Shown: positions 10,583 through 22,607, counted from the first letter of the stretch. The stretch: DNA of 64,000 nucleotides from Zingiber officinale (GCF_018446385.1 NC_056000.1:49756722-49820721); one strand, 5' to 3'. The notes: generated by a model from the letters alone, not told the origin. Numbers and translations: made by a program.

Positions 10583-11129
10583 ACTTAGACATCTTGGAGG
10601 ATCATCGCCCACACGACCGGAATCTAGTCACGATCTCGACTTAGACATCCGAAATGGATCTAAGTCAGATCGACGCCTAATGTTCCCTTCCCGGGAACGC
10701 GTCCTCGCAGTCACTCTCCTCCAGTGACTTACCTCACTTACCTGCCAGACGTCCGGTCAGCCCGTCGACCCGTCTGGACTTCTCGCCAAGCGTCCGGTCA
10801 GCCCGTCGACCCGCTTGGACTTCTCGCCAAGCGTCCGGTCAGTCCGTCGACCCGCTTGGACTTCTCGCCAGCTATCCGGTCAGCCCGTCGACCTAGCTGG
10901 ACTTCGTGCCAGGCGTCCGGTCAACCCGTCGACCCGCTTGGACTTCTCGCCAGCTATCCGGTCAGCCCGTCGACCTAGTTGGACTTTGTGCCAGACATCC
11001 GGTCAGCCCGTCGACCTGTCTGGACTTCTCCTGCACACTCGATCAAAGTGTCAGACAAAAACAAACTAACTTAACCTGATTTGTCATTCATCAAAACCTG
11101 GGTTAAATCGTTAGTGCTAACCGCACCAA
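10583..11129 (-). mobile_element. Fragment of a SIRE-like LTR carrying a hairpin tandem array
   Basis: The block GACGCCTAATGTTCCC...GGGAACGCGTCC also occurs in solo LTR E (near 32990-33020), and both end in GCACCAACA, so this is the outer end of the same broad LTR class in minus orientation. Its middle is a seven-unit tandem array (10745-11034). It is truncated at both sides by copia K LTRs: K2 on the left and inverted K3 on the right. Confidence 0.65.
10745..11034. repeat. Seven-unit 41-bp array of stem-loops with covarying arms
   Basis: Each unit has a 7-base arm, the nearly constant core TCCGGTCAGCCCGTCGACC, and a second 7-base arm 26 bases downstream. Arm pairs in order are CCAGACG/CGTCTGG, CCAAGCG/CGCTTGG, CCAAGCG/CGCTTGG, CCAGCTA/TAGCTGG, CCAGGCG/CGCTTGG, CCAGCTA/TAGTTGG and CCAGACA/TGTCTGG. 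Five pairs are perfectly complementary and two have one pair that would be G-U in RNA. Arms differ between units but match within them. Confidence 0.9.
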
Positions 11130-13217
11130 CACTTCTTCTTCTTTGCAAGGTTCGGCCACCACATGACTCCAAGAAAGGATGAGGTTCGGCCACCACATGA
11201 CTCCAAGAAAGGATGAGGTTCAGCCACCACCACCAAGCTCCAAGGGATGCAAGAGCGAAGCCTCATTTCTCTCCTTTTCTCCACGCTAGATCCGGCCACC
11301 ACAAGGACTCCAAGAGAACAAGATGGTTCGACCACAAGAAGGAGAAGAGAGAAGAAGAAGAGGCCGACCACCAAGGAAGAGAGGGAGGAAAAGAATAATA
11401 GAGTTGTTCACCATGAAGCCTCCTCTACACCCTCTTTTATAATCCTTGGTTTTGGCAAATAAGGAAATTTAAATAAAAATTTCCTTAATTCCTTTGCCAT
11501 GAAAAAGAAAAATTATTTTAATTAAAACAATTTTCTTTTTTCAATCGCAATGGCCGACCACCTCTTTCCCCAAAACAAGGAGAGTTTTAATTAAAACAAA
11601 AATTAAAACTTCCTAATTTGTTTCTAGAAATTTATAAAAATTTCTCCAATAATTTTCATCCCTTCATGATTGGTTAATAAAAAGGAAATTTTATAAATTA
11701 AAATCTTTCTTTTAAACATGTGGATAAAAAAAAAGTTATCTCTAAAAATTATAATCTCTTTTAATCTACAAATAAGGAAAGATATCAAATCTTTTCTTAA
11801 TCTCTTGTAGAAACTTATAAAAGAGAATATTTAATTTTTAAACTCTCTTTTAAATCATGAACATGGTTAAAAAGGAAAGTTTTCTTAAAATTTAAAATCC
11901 ACCTTTTAATCAACAAATAAGGAAAGATTTCAAATTTTAAACTCTCTTTTAAACATGTAGATGATTTATAAATAAAGAAAGTTTTTACCAAAAATTAAAA
12001 CCATCCTTTTAATCTACAAATAAGAAAAGAGATTAATCTCTTCTCTTAATCTTTTGTAGAAAGCTATAAAAGGAAATTTTTAATTTTTTAAACTCTCTTT
12101 TTAAAAACTTGATATCCACATAAGAAATAATTTTAATAAAAATCCTTTTTAATATTCTAGTGGCCGGCCACCTAAGCTTGGGACCCAAGCTTTGACCGGC
12201 CACCAACTTGGCTCATCCACTTGGTCTTGGCCGGCCCTAGCTTGGGTTCCAAGCTAGCTTGGCTGGCCCCATTGGATGGGTAAGAAGGTGGGTATAAATC
12301 TCTATATACAAGAGGCTACGATAGGGACCGAGAGGAGGAATTGGTTTTGGTCTCCTGATAAAATTAAGCATCCCGTGTTCACCCCGAACACACAACTTAA
12401 TTCCATCAATAATAATTCATTCCACTAAAGAACTATTATTGAACTACCGCACCAATCCCAAATTACATTTTGGGCTCCTTCTTATTATGAGTGTGTTAGT
12501 CTCCCTGTGTTTAAGATAACAAATGTCCACTAATTAAGTAAGTTACTGACAACTCACTTAATTAATATCTAGCTCCAAGAGTAGTACCACTCAACTTCAT
12601 CGTCATGTCGGACTAAGTCCACCTGCAGGGTTTAACATGACAATCCTTATAAGCTCCTCTTGGGGACATTCTCAACCTAGATTACTAGAACACAGTTTCC
12701 TTCTATAATCAACAACACACACTATAAGTGATATCATTTCCTAACTTATCGGGCTTATTGATTTATCGAACTAAATCTCACCCATTGATAAATTAAAGAA
12801 ATAAATATCAAATATATGTGCTTGTTATTATATTAGGATTAAGAGCACATACTTTCATAATAACTGAGGTCTTTGTTCCTTTATAAAGTCAGTATAAAAG
12901 AAACGATCTCTAATGGTCCTACTCAATACACTCTAAGTGTACTAGTGTAATTATATAGTTAAGATAAACTAATACCTAATTACACTACGACCTTCCAATG
13001 GTTTGTTCCTTTCCATCTTGGTCGTGAGCTACTGTTTATAATTTATAAGGTACTGATAACATGATCCTCTGTGTGTGACACCACACACCATGTTATCTAT
13101 AATATAAATTAATTGAACAACTACATTTATCATAAATGTAGACATTTGACCAATGTGATTCTTATTTCTAGATAAATGTTTATACCAAAAGCTAGGCTTT
13201 TAGTATACATCCTAACA
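11130..13217 (-). mobile_element. Inverted LTR of copia K, copy K3, truncated
   Basis: Read on the minus strand it starts at 13217 with TGTTAGGATGTATACTAAAA, passes the conserved blocks of the family, has its TATA box at 11441-11434, and breaks off at about 11130, losing roughly the last 300-600 bases of the LTR. It faces copy K4, which starts five bases beyond 13217, so the two form a head-to-head inverted pair. Confidence 0.85.
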
Positions 13218-13221
13218 TATT

Positions 13222-14932
13222 CGACATCTTAAACACAGGGAGACTAACACACTCATAATAAGAAGGAGCCCAAAAATATAATTTAGGATTGGTGTGATAG
13301 TTCAATAATAGTTCTCTAGCGGAATGAATTATTATTGATAAAATTAAGTTGTGTGTTCGGGGCGAACATGGGATGCTTAATTTTATCGGGAGACCAAAAC
13401 CAATTCCTCCTCTCGGTCCCTATCGTAGCCTCTTATTTATAGAGTACTATACCCACCTATACCCACCTTCATACCCATGTTATAGGGGCCGGCTAAGCTA
13501 GCTTGGGGACCAAGCTAGGGCCGGCCAAGCCTTGGTCCATGGGTGGCCGACCATTAAAAATACAAAAGTAATTTTAATTTTAAATTTTGTCTTATGTGGA
13601 ATACATGATTTAAAATAGAGTTTAAAAATTAAAATATTTCCTTTTATAAGATTCTACAAAAGATTAAGAGAAGAGTTAAATCTCTTTCCTTATTTGTAGA
13701 TTAAAAGGTTGATTTTAATTTTTGGTAAAAACTTTACTTATTTATCATCCACATGTTGAAAATATAAATTTTTAAAATTATTGAAATTTCCTTTTATAGC
13801 ATCAACCATGAAGGGATAATTAAAGAGAAATTTTATTTTAAAATTTTTCCGGAAGTAAATTAGGAAGCTTTATTTTTTCTAGTGAAAAATTTCCTAGTTT
13901 GCTTGTGTTGATTGGCCAGCCATATACATTAAGAAAAGAATTTTAATTTTAATTAATTAAAATTTCCTTTTTCAATGGCAATAGAATTAAGGAAGGTTTT
14001 ATTAAATTTTCCTTATTTGACAAGGCTAATTATTATAAAAGAGGGGGTTTGGGTGCCTTTGTGGTAACAACCTCTATTATTTTTCTCCCTCTTTTCTTCC
14101 TTGGTGTGGCCGGTCTCTTCCCTTTCTCTTCTCTCCATCTTTGTGGCCGAACCTCTTCATGCTCTTGGAGTCTTATTTGGTGGTCGGATCTTAGCTTGGA
14201 GAAGAAGGAGAGAAAGCTTGCATCTCTTGGAGTTTGGTTGGTGGAAAAAGATCTTCATCCTTTAGAAGTCTTGCATGGCCGAAACTTGAAGGAAGAAGAA
14301 GAAGGTGCTAGGTGGTTCTCGTCTCGAAAGATCGTTGCCCACACAACGTCTGAGATTAGAAGAGGAATATGGTGGAAGAACAAGAGGTCATTATCTACTA
14401 AGAAAGGTATAACTAATATTGTTTTCCGCATCATGTTAGTTTTATCTCCATGTAAAAATACCAAATACAAGAGGCATGCGATTCTAGTTTTTCGAATTAG
14501 TTTTCAAAATTGTGTTCTTTTGTTTTTTTTCTTTTCCTTGTGATTTGATTGTTCTTAGAGGTTAACCTAGGGTTACTATGGGAAGGTAAAATATTTAATT
14601 TCCTTAAAAGGCTTTGTCTAGTCGGTGGTGGTTGCTCCCATATCCAAGAAGGTCATGTGCCTCGCCATGCAGTATTGGAAGCCGATTTTGGAAATAGATA
14701 TTTAATTGTCTTCATGACCTAGGTGATTTGGATCGAACGTGTTAAGTTCCGCAGGAGATCCAAGTCTAAACCTAAAAGAACAAATAAATTAAACTTAGGA
14801 TCAAACATGTTAAGTTCTGCAGGCGATCCGAGTTTAATTTAAAAGAATACATGGTAGCTAGGAAAAGGTTCAGACCTTTGTACAAAATTTTTGTACAGTG
14901 GAACCGTTAGGTTTTCCGAGTAGCAACCAACA
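13222..14932 (+). mobile_element. LTR of copia K, copy K4, 5'-truncated
   Basis: It enters the family sequence in its middle (at the block CATCTTAAACACAGGGAGAC, about 700 bases into a full LTR) and runs to the terminus ACCAACA at 14932. A TATA box (TATAAAAG) lies at 14034-14041. It is followed not by a primer binding site but directly by coding sequence from inside copia integrase. Confidence 0.85.
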
Positions 14933-16944
14933 CCTTCTACTCCCATGGAATTATGGAATAGGCGTAAGCCTAGTCTAAATCATATCCGGATATGAGGTAG
15001 TCCAGCACATATGCTGAAGGAGATACTGACAAGTTAGAATCACGTACAGAAGTTTGTCTGTTTGTGGGATATCCTAAGGGAACGAAAGGTGGTTTGTTTT
15101 ATAATCCTAAAAATCAGAAGATCAGTGTTAGCACCAATGCTCGATTTTTAGAAGAAGATTATGTAATGAACCATAAGCCCATGAGTGAAATAGTTCTAGA
15201 ATAAATTAGAGAGGACACGTCTACTTTAGTACCAACAGTACAAGATGAAGTACCACAAGAAACTGCAACATGAGTCACACATGATACACAATCAGAGACA
15301 GTGTCTCGTCGTAGTGGGAGGGTTGTGAGGCAACCTGAGATATTCATGTTTTTGGGAGAGTCTTCGGACTTGATCCTAGGTAAACATGAACCTGATCCCC
15401 GAACATATGATGAAGCACTTCAAGATATAGATCCAGTATCTTGGCAAAAGGCAATGAATTCCGAAATAGAATCTATGTATTCTAATAAGGTCTGGGAGCT
15501 TGTAGAACTACCTAATGGTGTAAAAGCCATTGGATGCAAGTGGATCTACAAAAGGAAAAGAGGGATAGATGGGAAGGTAGAAACCTTCAAAGCAAGGCTT
15601 GTTGCGAAAGGGTATATTCAGAAAGAGGGAATCAATTATGAGGAGACTTTTTCACCGGTAGTCATGCTTAAGTCTATCCGGATACTCTTATCCATTGCCG
15701 CTTATATGGATTATGAGATTTGGCAAATGGATGTCAAGACAGCTTTCCTTAATGGAAGTCTTGAAGAAAACATCCATATGAAGCAACCAGAAGGGTTCAT
15801 TGAAAAGGGCAAAGAGCATCTAGTGTGCAATCTCAATCGGTCCATTTATGGACTGAAGCAAACTTCAAGATCTTGGAACATCCGGTTTAATGAAGTAATC
15901 CAATCATATGGATTTATTCAGTGTCCGGATGAGTCTTGTGTATACAAGAAGTGTAACGGAAACGTGGTGGTATTTCTTATACTATACATAGATGATATTT
16001 TGTTAATTGGCAACAATGTCAAGGTATTATCAGACGTAAGGATATGGTTGTCCAAACAATTTGATATGAAGGACTTAGGAGAATGTGCACACATTCTTGG
16101 GATCAAAGTTATAAGGGATCGCAAGAAAAGAATGTTGTGTCTATGCCAAGCTTTATATATAGATACAATCCATGCTCGTTTTAGCATGCAAAACTCCAAG
16201 AAAGGTTTCTTACCTTTTAGGCATGGAGTAGCCTTATCTAAAGATATGTCTCCGAAGACATCAAAGGAGATAGAGGACATGAAGGCGGTTCCTTATGCTT
16301 CGGCTGTAGGAAGCCTTATGTATGCAATGCTGTGTACGAGGCCTGATATTTGTTTTACCGTGGGCATGGTTAGCAGATATCAGAGTAACCCTGGACAAGG
16401 ACATTGGACTGCTGTGAAGCATATTTTAAAGTACCTGAGAAGGACTAGAGATTATATGCTACTCTACCAAGCAGACAATTTGCTCCCTGTGGGTTACACG
16501 GATTCGGACTTCAAATCAGATAGAGACAATAGTAAGTCTACGTCAGGCTATGTGTTCACTCTAGGAGGTGGAGCCATTGCATGGAGGAGTGTTAAGCAGA
16601 AATGCGTCTCAGATTCAACCATGGAAGCTGAGTATGTGGCAGCCTCTGAGGCAGCCAAAGAAGCTGTATGGCTCAGGAATTTTCTAATGGACTTAGATGT
16701 GATTCCTGGTTTGCCCAAGATCATCACAATTTATTGTGATAATAGCGGTGCAGTTGCAAACTCGAAGGAACCACGAGCCCATAAGGCAAGTAAACATATA
16801 GAGCACAAGTACCACCTGATACGAGACATCGTCAAGCGAGGAGAAGTTGTCGTCGCCAAGATTGCATCAGCAGATAACCTGGCAGATCCTTTCACGAAGA
16901 CCCTTCAGGTGAAAGCTTTTGATCGACATGTGGAGGGGATGTGA
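14933..16944 (+). pseudogene. Angela-like copia pol: integrase end, RT, RNase H
   Basis: The frame begins inside integrase (PMELWNRRKPS, IRIWGSPAHML near 14945-15010) and passes a linker with stops at about 15202 and 15271. It then stays open for 547 codons from 15301. RT blocks are clear: YDEALQDIDPVSWQKAM, TFKARLVAKGY, WQMDVKTAFLNGSLEE (near 15721) and the catalytic YIDD at about 15985. RNase H follows (GYTDSDF, STMEAEYVAASEAAKEAVW, DNSGAVANSKEP). The sequence pattern is that of the Angela (BARE-type) lineage. The stop at 16942-16944 is early compared with the copy ending at 9166. Gag, protease and most of integrase are absent, so the element cannot move alone. Confidence 0.88.
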
Positions 16945-16999
16945 ATCAGATGTATGACAACAGATATGACAGCTTAGTCTTTTAGTATAAGTGAGAGAT

Positions 17000-19448
17000 T
17001 GTTGGAGTGTATACTAAAAGCCTAGCTTTTGTAAATATTTATTTTTGAAATAAAAGAATCACATTGGTCAATATCTGCATTTATTTGTTAAATGTAATTG
17101 TTCAATTAATTTATAAAGTAGATAACATGGAGTGTGGTGTTACTATCAGAAGATCATGTTATCGTTTCTTTATAAATTACAAACAGTAGCTCACGACTAA
17201 GATGGAAAGGAATAAACTATCAGAATAGTCGTAGTGTAATTAAGTATTAGTTTATCTTGACTAATAAATTACACTGATACACTTTAAGTGTATTGATTAT
17301 GACCATTTAGGTAAGTTCTTTTTGTACTGACCTAGTAAGAGAACTATACCTTAGTTATTATGAAAGTGTGTGCTCTTAATCCTAATATAATAACAAGCAC
17401 ATATATTTAATATTTATTTCTTTGACTTATCAAAGGGTGAGGTTTAGCTCGATAAATTAATATGCTCGATAAGTTATGAAATGATATTACTTATAATGTG
17501 TGTTGTTGATTATAGAAGGAATCTGTGTCCTAGTTATCTAGGTTGAGAATGTCCCCAAGAGGAGCTCATAAGGATTGCCATGTTAACCCTGCAGGTGGAC
17601 TTAGTCCGACATGACAATGAAGTTGAGTGGTACTACTCTTGGAGCTAGATATTAATTAAGTGAATTGTCAGTAACTTACTTAATTAGTGGACATTCGTAA
17701 TCTTAAACACAGGGAGACTAACACACTCATGATAAGAAGGAGCCCATAATGTAATTTGGGATTGGTGCGGTAGTGCGGTAATAACTCTCTAGTGGAATGA
17801 GTTATTATCGATGAACTTGAGTTGTGTGTTCGGGGCGAGCACGGGATACTCAAGCTCATCGGAAGGCCAAAACCAATTTCTCCTCTAGGTCCCTGTCGTA
17901 GCCTCATTATAGCCTCAACTCCATCCAAATATAAGGCTACATTTGGACCCTATTGCTTGGTGACCAAGAAGTGGGCCGGTCCAATGCTTGGTGACCAAGC
18001 AAGGGTCGACCACATCCTCTTTATAGGGGTCGACCCTATTGCTTGGTGACCAAGCATGTAGGGGCCGGCCAAGATTAATTCAAATAGGAGGGGTGTTTTG
18101 AATTTTTAAAATCTTCTCTTTGTAGAAAACTATAAGTTTTAAAAGAGAGTTTTTAAATTTTTTAAAACTTTCCTTATTTGAATTATACCACATGTTTTAA
18201 TAGAGAGTTTTAAAAGTTTTAAAACTTTCATTTTTAACCATCCTCATGGTTTAAGAAAAAAAAGGAAGATAAGTTTTAAAATTAAAATTTTCTATCATTA
18301 TGTTAAAAAAGAAAATTTTGTAAGAGAAGTTTTAAATTTTAAAACATGGTTTTAATTTTTAGAACTTTCCTTTTTTAACTCCTACTTTAGGAAAGAGAGC
18401 TTGTAAAATTTTTTAAGAGTTTTTCTTGTAAAATTTTATAAAAATATATTTCCTTTTTCCCCTTGATGAGGTGGTCGGCCACCTTGCTTGGTGCCCAAGC
18501 AAGTGGCCGGTCATATTAAATTAATTAAAATCATCACAAAATTAAAATTGGTGATTGATTCAATCAAGAGGAAAGAAAAGGAAAAATAAAAAGGAAAAAG
18601 GAAAAACTCTTGGATGATTTTATTTTTTGTAAAAAGTTTTTCCTTATTTGCCTTGGACAAGTAATATAAAAGAATTGGTGAGGGGGGCTCATGAGACACA
18701 ACTCTTATTCTTTGGCTTGGAGACTCTCTTGGTGGCCGGCCCCTCTCTCCCTCTCTTCTCCCTTTGCTCTCTTTTCTATTGTGGCGGTGGTGGCCGAATA
18801 TTACAAGGAGGAGAAGCTCTTTTGAGTGGTGTTCATCTTGGAGGATCGTCGCCCACACGACGTCCAAGGCGAGGCGAGGAATACGGCAGAAGATCTCGAG
18901 GTCATTAGCTTACAAAGAGAAGGTATAACTAGTAATTTTCTTCCGTATCATACTAGTTATTTTCTTTGTAAGAATTCTAAATACAAGAGGCAATTAGATC
19001 TAGTTTATCGAATTTATTTTTCGAGTTTGTGTTTTCTTCTTTTTTGAATTTGTGATTCGATTGTTCTTTTTGGTTTACCTAGAGTTATTTAAGGAAATAA
19101 ATATTAGCTTTCCTTAAAAGGCTTTGCCTAGGCGGTGGTGATTGCTCCCATATCCAAGAAGGTCATGTGCCTCGCCATGCTGTCTTGGAAGCCAATTTAG
19201 GAAATTAATATTTATGGAATTAATAACTTAGGTAGATTTGAATCAATAGTGTTAAGTTCCGCTTGCGATTCAAATCTAAACCATTAAGAACAGATAAGTT
19301 AAATTTGGAATCAATAATGTTAAGTTCCGTCTGCGATTCCTAATTTAACTTCTAAAGAACACAATAGGTTATTTAAGGAAAGGTTCGACACTTGTACAAA
19401 AAATTTTTGTACAGTGGAACTTGTACGTTTTCCTAGGACTAACCAACA
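17000..19448 (+). mobile_element. Complete 3' LTR of copia K, copy K5 (2449 bp)
   Basis: It runs from TGTTGGAGTG to ACCAACA, the inverted terminal hexamers TGTTGG/CCAACA being intact. A TATA box (TATAAAAG) at 18665-18672 divides it into about 1.66 kb of U3 and 0.78 kb of R-U5. The palindromes GCTTGGTGACCAAGC near 17955, 17986 and 18039 sit beside GGCCGG-type blocks. It is the best reference copy for the family in this window. No matching target duplication can be tested because the 5' side of the element is rearranged. Confidence 0.92.
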
Positions 19449-20682
19449 CAACCTGCACCATCACAATAAGTCCATCCCAACTAGCAAAATGTTTATATCT
19501 TTAGTACATAAAAACCAAATCAAAGCTTGAGTTTTGAAAGCGTACCTAACCACACAAGTAGGAATCAATCAATCTTACATACCTAAAAATAAAATACACT
19601 ATCTGAAAACAAATAAACCAAATAAGTCAACCTTAATCTCAAAAATAAACCCTCTAAGCTAAAATCAGTAAAGTCAACCAAGGCTATAACTAAACCTAAA
19701 TTAAATAAAAAAATAATCTAAACTCAAATTATAATCAAGTCTATTATAACTATAAAGTAAATTGACACAAACTCAAAACCTAAAACCCAATCCAATAATT
19801 CAGGGGGAGACTTAATTGGCACATTTAAAATCAATAAACTTATCCGATGTATAATTAGGACTAGGTTAAATAAGGGACAAAGTTTAACTTGATAAACAAT
19901 ACTAGTGAAGTTTTGGATGATAGTAGGTTAGGAAAACTCTGTCTATGCATGCATAAGAAGATATGACTTCGACTTGGTGCATTTGACTTAGTGGAACTAA
20001 CTGAAGCTACCCCTTACGAATCATAACTGGTTAGACCAGAGTTTTGTATTAAGTTTAGTGGATAGGACTATTTGAAAATTTTCGAAAGCGTGATTACTCT
20101 AATGATGCCAGGGTGACTCATCACAGCTTAGAAGCTTATTCAAAGAATACCTGTTTGTTGAACCCAAAGCTAAATTTGAATCTAACACAAAGTTAAATCC
20201 AACACTAAAATTCAACTTAACTCATTTCACAAAATTATAGGATTTCCTGATTGAAAAAATAAATCGGGTGAGATGATTAAGGATTTTAAATTAAAATTAA
20301 AAATTAAATTAAATTAAAATAAAAATAAAAATTAAATTAAAATTAAATTTAAAATAAAAAGGAGGCACTACTGAAGGCGCCTCCGAGATAAATTAGAGGT
20401 GCCCTCGTAAGGGCGGGATATTTCCCGCCCCACCGACTAAAAGCGCCTTCATTCGGTTGAAGGCGCTTTCCATACCACATTTAAGGCACCTTTCATGAGG
20501 CTGAAGGCACCTTCAATCACATTTTTTCCAGCGAACAGAGCGATGCTTTGTTCACAAATTTGGCAACGAGAAGGCGCCTTCCCATAGCCAATCTCCACCA
20601 TTTCTTCATCTTTTCCCTTCTAAACTTCGACAATGCCTCCTCGGTACACCCTAACTTAACTATATAACTACTTTTGGTTGTT
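19449..20682. other. AT-rich unassigned sequence, possible LTR remnant with GGCGCC palindromes
   Basis: No gene is visible. 20280-20360 is a low-complexity AAATTAAAT stretch. From 20365 to 20580 there are several GGCGCC-centred palindromes (GAAGGCGCCT near 20375, AAGGCGCC near 20571) and the near-palindrome GGGCGGGATATTTCCCGCCC at 20413-20432. These resemble solo LTR E (32570-32815). This block and 31765-32160 were contiguous before element B inserted. Confidence 0.5.
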
Positions 20683-21179
20683 TATTTTGTTAGGGTCGTT
20701 TGGTGCTAGAGGGGGGGGGGGGTGAATAGCTCGTCGCGCTTCTCGTTGCTTGATTCTCGGTGATGATATGCAACGGAATAAACAAGAAACAAAATTACAA
20801 CGCTAACACAAGAATTTACTTGATATCCACCTTAAGAAGAGGTGACTAATCCAAGGATCTACACGCGACACACACTCCACTAATTAAAACACTCCTTCTC
20901 AATTGCAGCCAAAGGCGGAGAAGCCTCATACAAACTCACACAACAATATACAACACCCACAAGAAGAAAATACAAAAGATACAAATGAAAACTCTTCTTA
21001 TTGCTTACTTGTTGCTTGTTGTTGCCTCTTGAATCTTGGAAGTATAACTACACTTGTCTCTAAGCGCCTTCAAGAACTGGCTGTGAAAGTGTGGAGAGAT
21101 AGCTCGTGAATCATTGAGAGTGGAGTCGAAGATCTCCGGAGGAAGACTCTCGACAACGGTTATAACCTACGCAACGGTT

Positions 21180-21540
21180 GGATCCCAATCGATTGAATTT
21201 GCTTTTAATCGATTGGGGAGACTTTGAATCGATCGGTCGATCGATTCAAAGCACCTCTGTGCTCTCTGGAAATAGCCTGAATCGATCGACCAATCGATTC
21301 AGGCTTTCTTGTAATCCCACAAGAAATCCAGCCTGCCCCCAATCGATTGGCCGATCGATTGGAGGTTCCCAATCGATCGACTGATCGATTGGGAAAGCTT
21401 CTGTGTGCGCGACATAAGCTCCCAATCAATCAACCGATCGATTGGGTCATCTTTCTTCGGGGTGCACATCCAATCGATCAACTGATCGATTGGACTTCAG
21501 TTCAATCGATCGGTTGATCGATTGAACCACCTTTAACTTG
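21180..21540. repeat. GATC-rich hairpin array in the B LTR
   Basis: Successive near-palindromes share an ATCGATC...GATCGAT core, but their outer bases change in step. Arms include CTTTGAATCG/CGATTCAAAG (21227-21256), GCCTGAATCGAT/ATCGATTCAGGC (21274-21303), TCCCAATCGATC/GATCGATTGGGA, TCCAATCGATC/GATCGATTGGA and GTTCAATCGATC/GATCGATTGAAC. Matching arrays lie at 31345-31680 (5' LTR), 36985-37330 (D) and 47490-47930 (G). Confidence 0.88.
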
Positions 21541-21599
21541 CCTAAAACCAAGTCCAAGGTCTCCAATTCCAACACCGATCAACCGTGACCTATTGGAAT

Positions 21600-22260
21600 A
21601 TTATGTCTAGCATCCGATCAACCTTGACCTGCTAGGACTTCTTCACCAAGTGTTTGGTCAATCCCTTTAACCCACTTGGATTTTTCTTCTCGTGCCAAAT
21701 GTTCGGTCAACCTTGACCCACTTGGACTTACCATCTCGTGCCAAGTGTCTGGTCCTTCATAACTCACTTGGACTTCCTTCCACCAAATGTCCAATCATCC
21801 TTGACTCATCTAGATTTCCTTGTGCCAAGTATCCAGTCAAACCTTTTACCTACTTGGACTTCCCACACCAGGTGTCTGGTCAACCTTGACCGACCTGGAT
21901 TTCTACATGCCTAGCTTCACTCACCAGGACTTTCCACTGCCTAACTTCACTCACCGAGACTTCTACCTGCCTGGTTTCACTCACTAGGACTTTCACCTGG
22001 CTTCACTCACCAGGATTTTCCACTGCCCGGCTTCACTCATCAGGACTTCTACTTGTCTGGCTTCACTTACCAGGACTTTCCACTGTCCGGCTTCACTCAC
22101 CAGGACTTTCACCTGACTTCACTCACCAAGTCTTCTACCTGCCTGGCTTCACTCACCAGGACTTTCACCTGGCTTCACTTACCAGGATTTTTCATCTGTC
22201 TAGCTTCACTCACTAGGTCTTTCAACTGCCTAACCTCCAATTAGGATTTTTCCAGTCAAG
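21600..22260. repeat. Minisatellites in the B 3' LTR
   Basis: The left part repeats units of the form arm, TCCGGTCAACCTTGACC-like core, arm, with CTAGCA/TGCTAG, CCAAGTG/CACTTGG and CCAAGTA/TACTTGG as arms. The right part repeats CCTGGCTTCACTCACCAGGA with variants. The same two types occur on the plus strand in D (33770-34100 and 36515-36900). The whole block is absent from the B 5' LTR, an expansion or deletion since insertion. Confidence 0.85.
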
Positions 22261-22480
22261 TATCCGGTCAATCCTTTGACCTACTTGACTCTTCTTCACA
22301 TCAATCTGGTCAAACCCTAACCAGAGGAGAATTGCATCAGCAATCTCCCCAATCAGACAATTGCACCTATAATCTCCACGTATTGTCAAACATCAAAACC
22401 CAAATATCAACACTCAAGCTTGAGTTAACTCAAGCCAAGTCAACCTGGTCAACCTTGACCCAGAGGATATTACACCAACA

Positions 22481-22494
22481 ATCTCCCCCTTTTT
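22481..22494 (-). promoter_or_regulatory. Polypurine tract of element B
   Basis: On the minus strand AAAAAGGGGGAGAT directly precedes the 3' LTR start TGTTGGTG. It is the expected primer for plus-strand cDNA synthesis. Confidence 0.8.
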
Positions 22495-22607
22495 GATATT
22501 TGATAATACCCTTAAGTTAGGCTAATCCATAGCCTCAATTTTTTCCTCATGCCAAAATATGAATGAGGGTTTTCTCCATTCTCTCCCTTTCCTAGAGGGC
22601 AAACTCT

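Larger units (their letters stand above)
20688..22480 (-). mobile_element. 3' LTR of element B
   Basis: Its plus-strand ends are TGTTAGGGTC and ACACCAACA. It contains a run of 12 G (20711-20722; C on the coding strand) just inside the boundary, a GATC hairpin array (21180-21540), and minisatellites (21600-22260). The G run within GCTAGAGGGG...TGAATAGC recurs at the same place in B's other LTR and in E, and as C in D. Confidence 0.9.
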
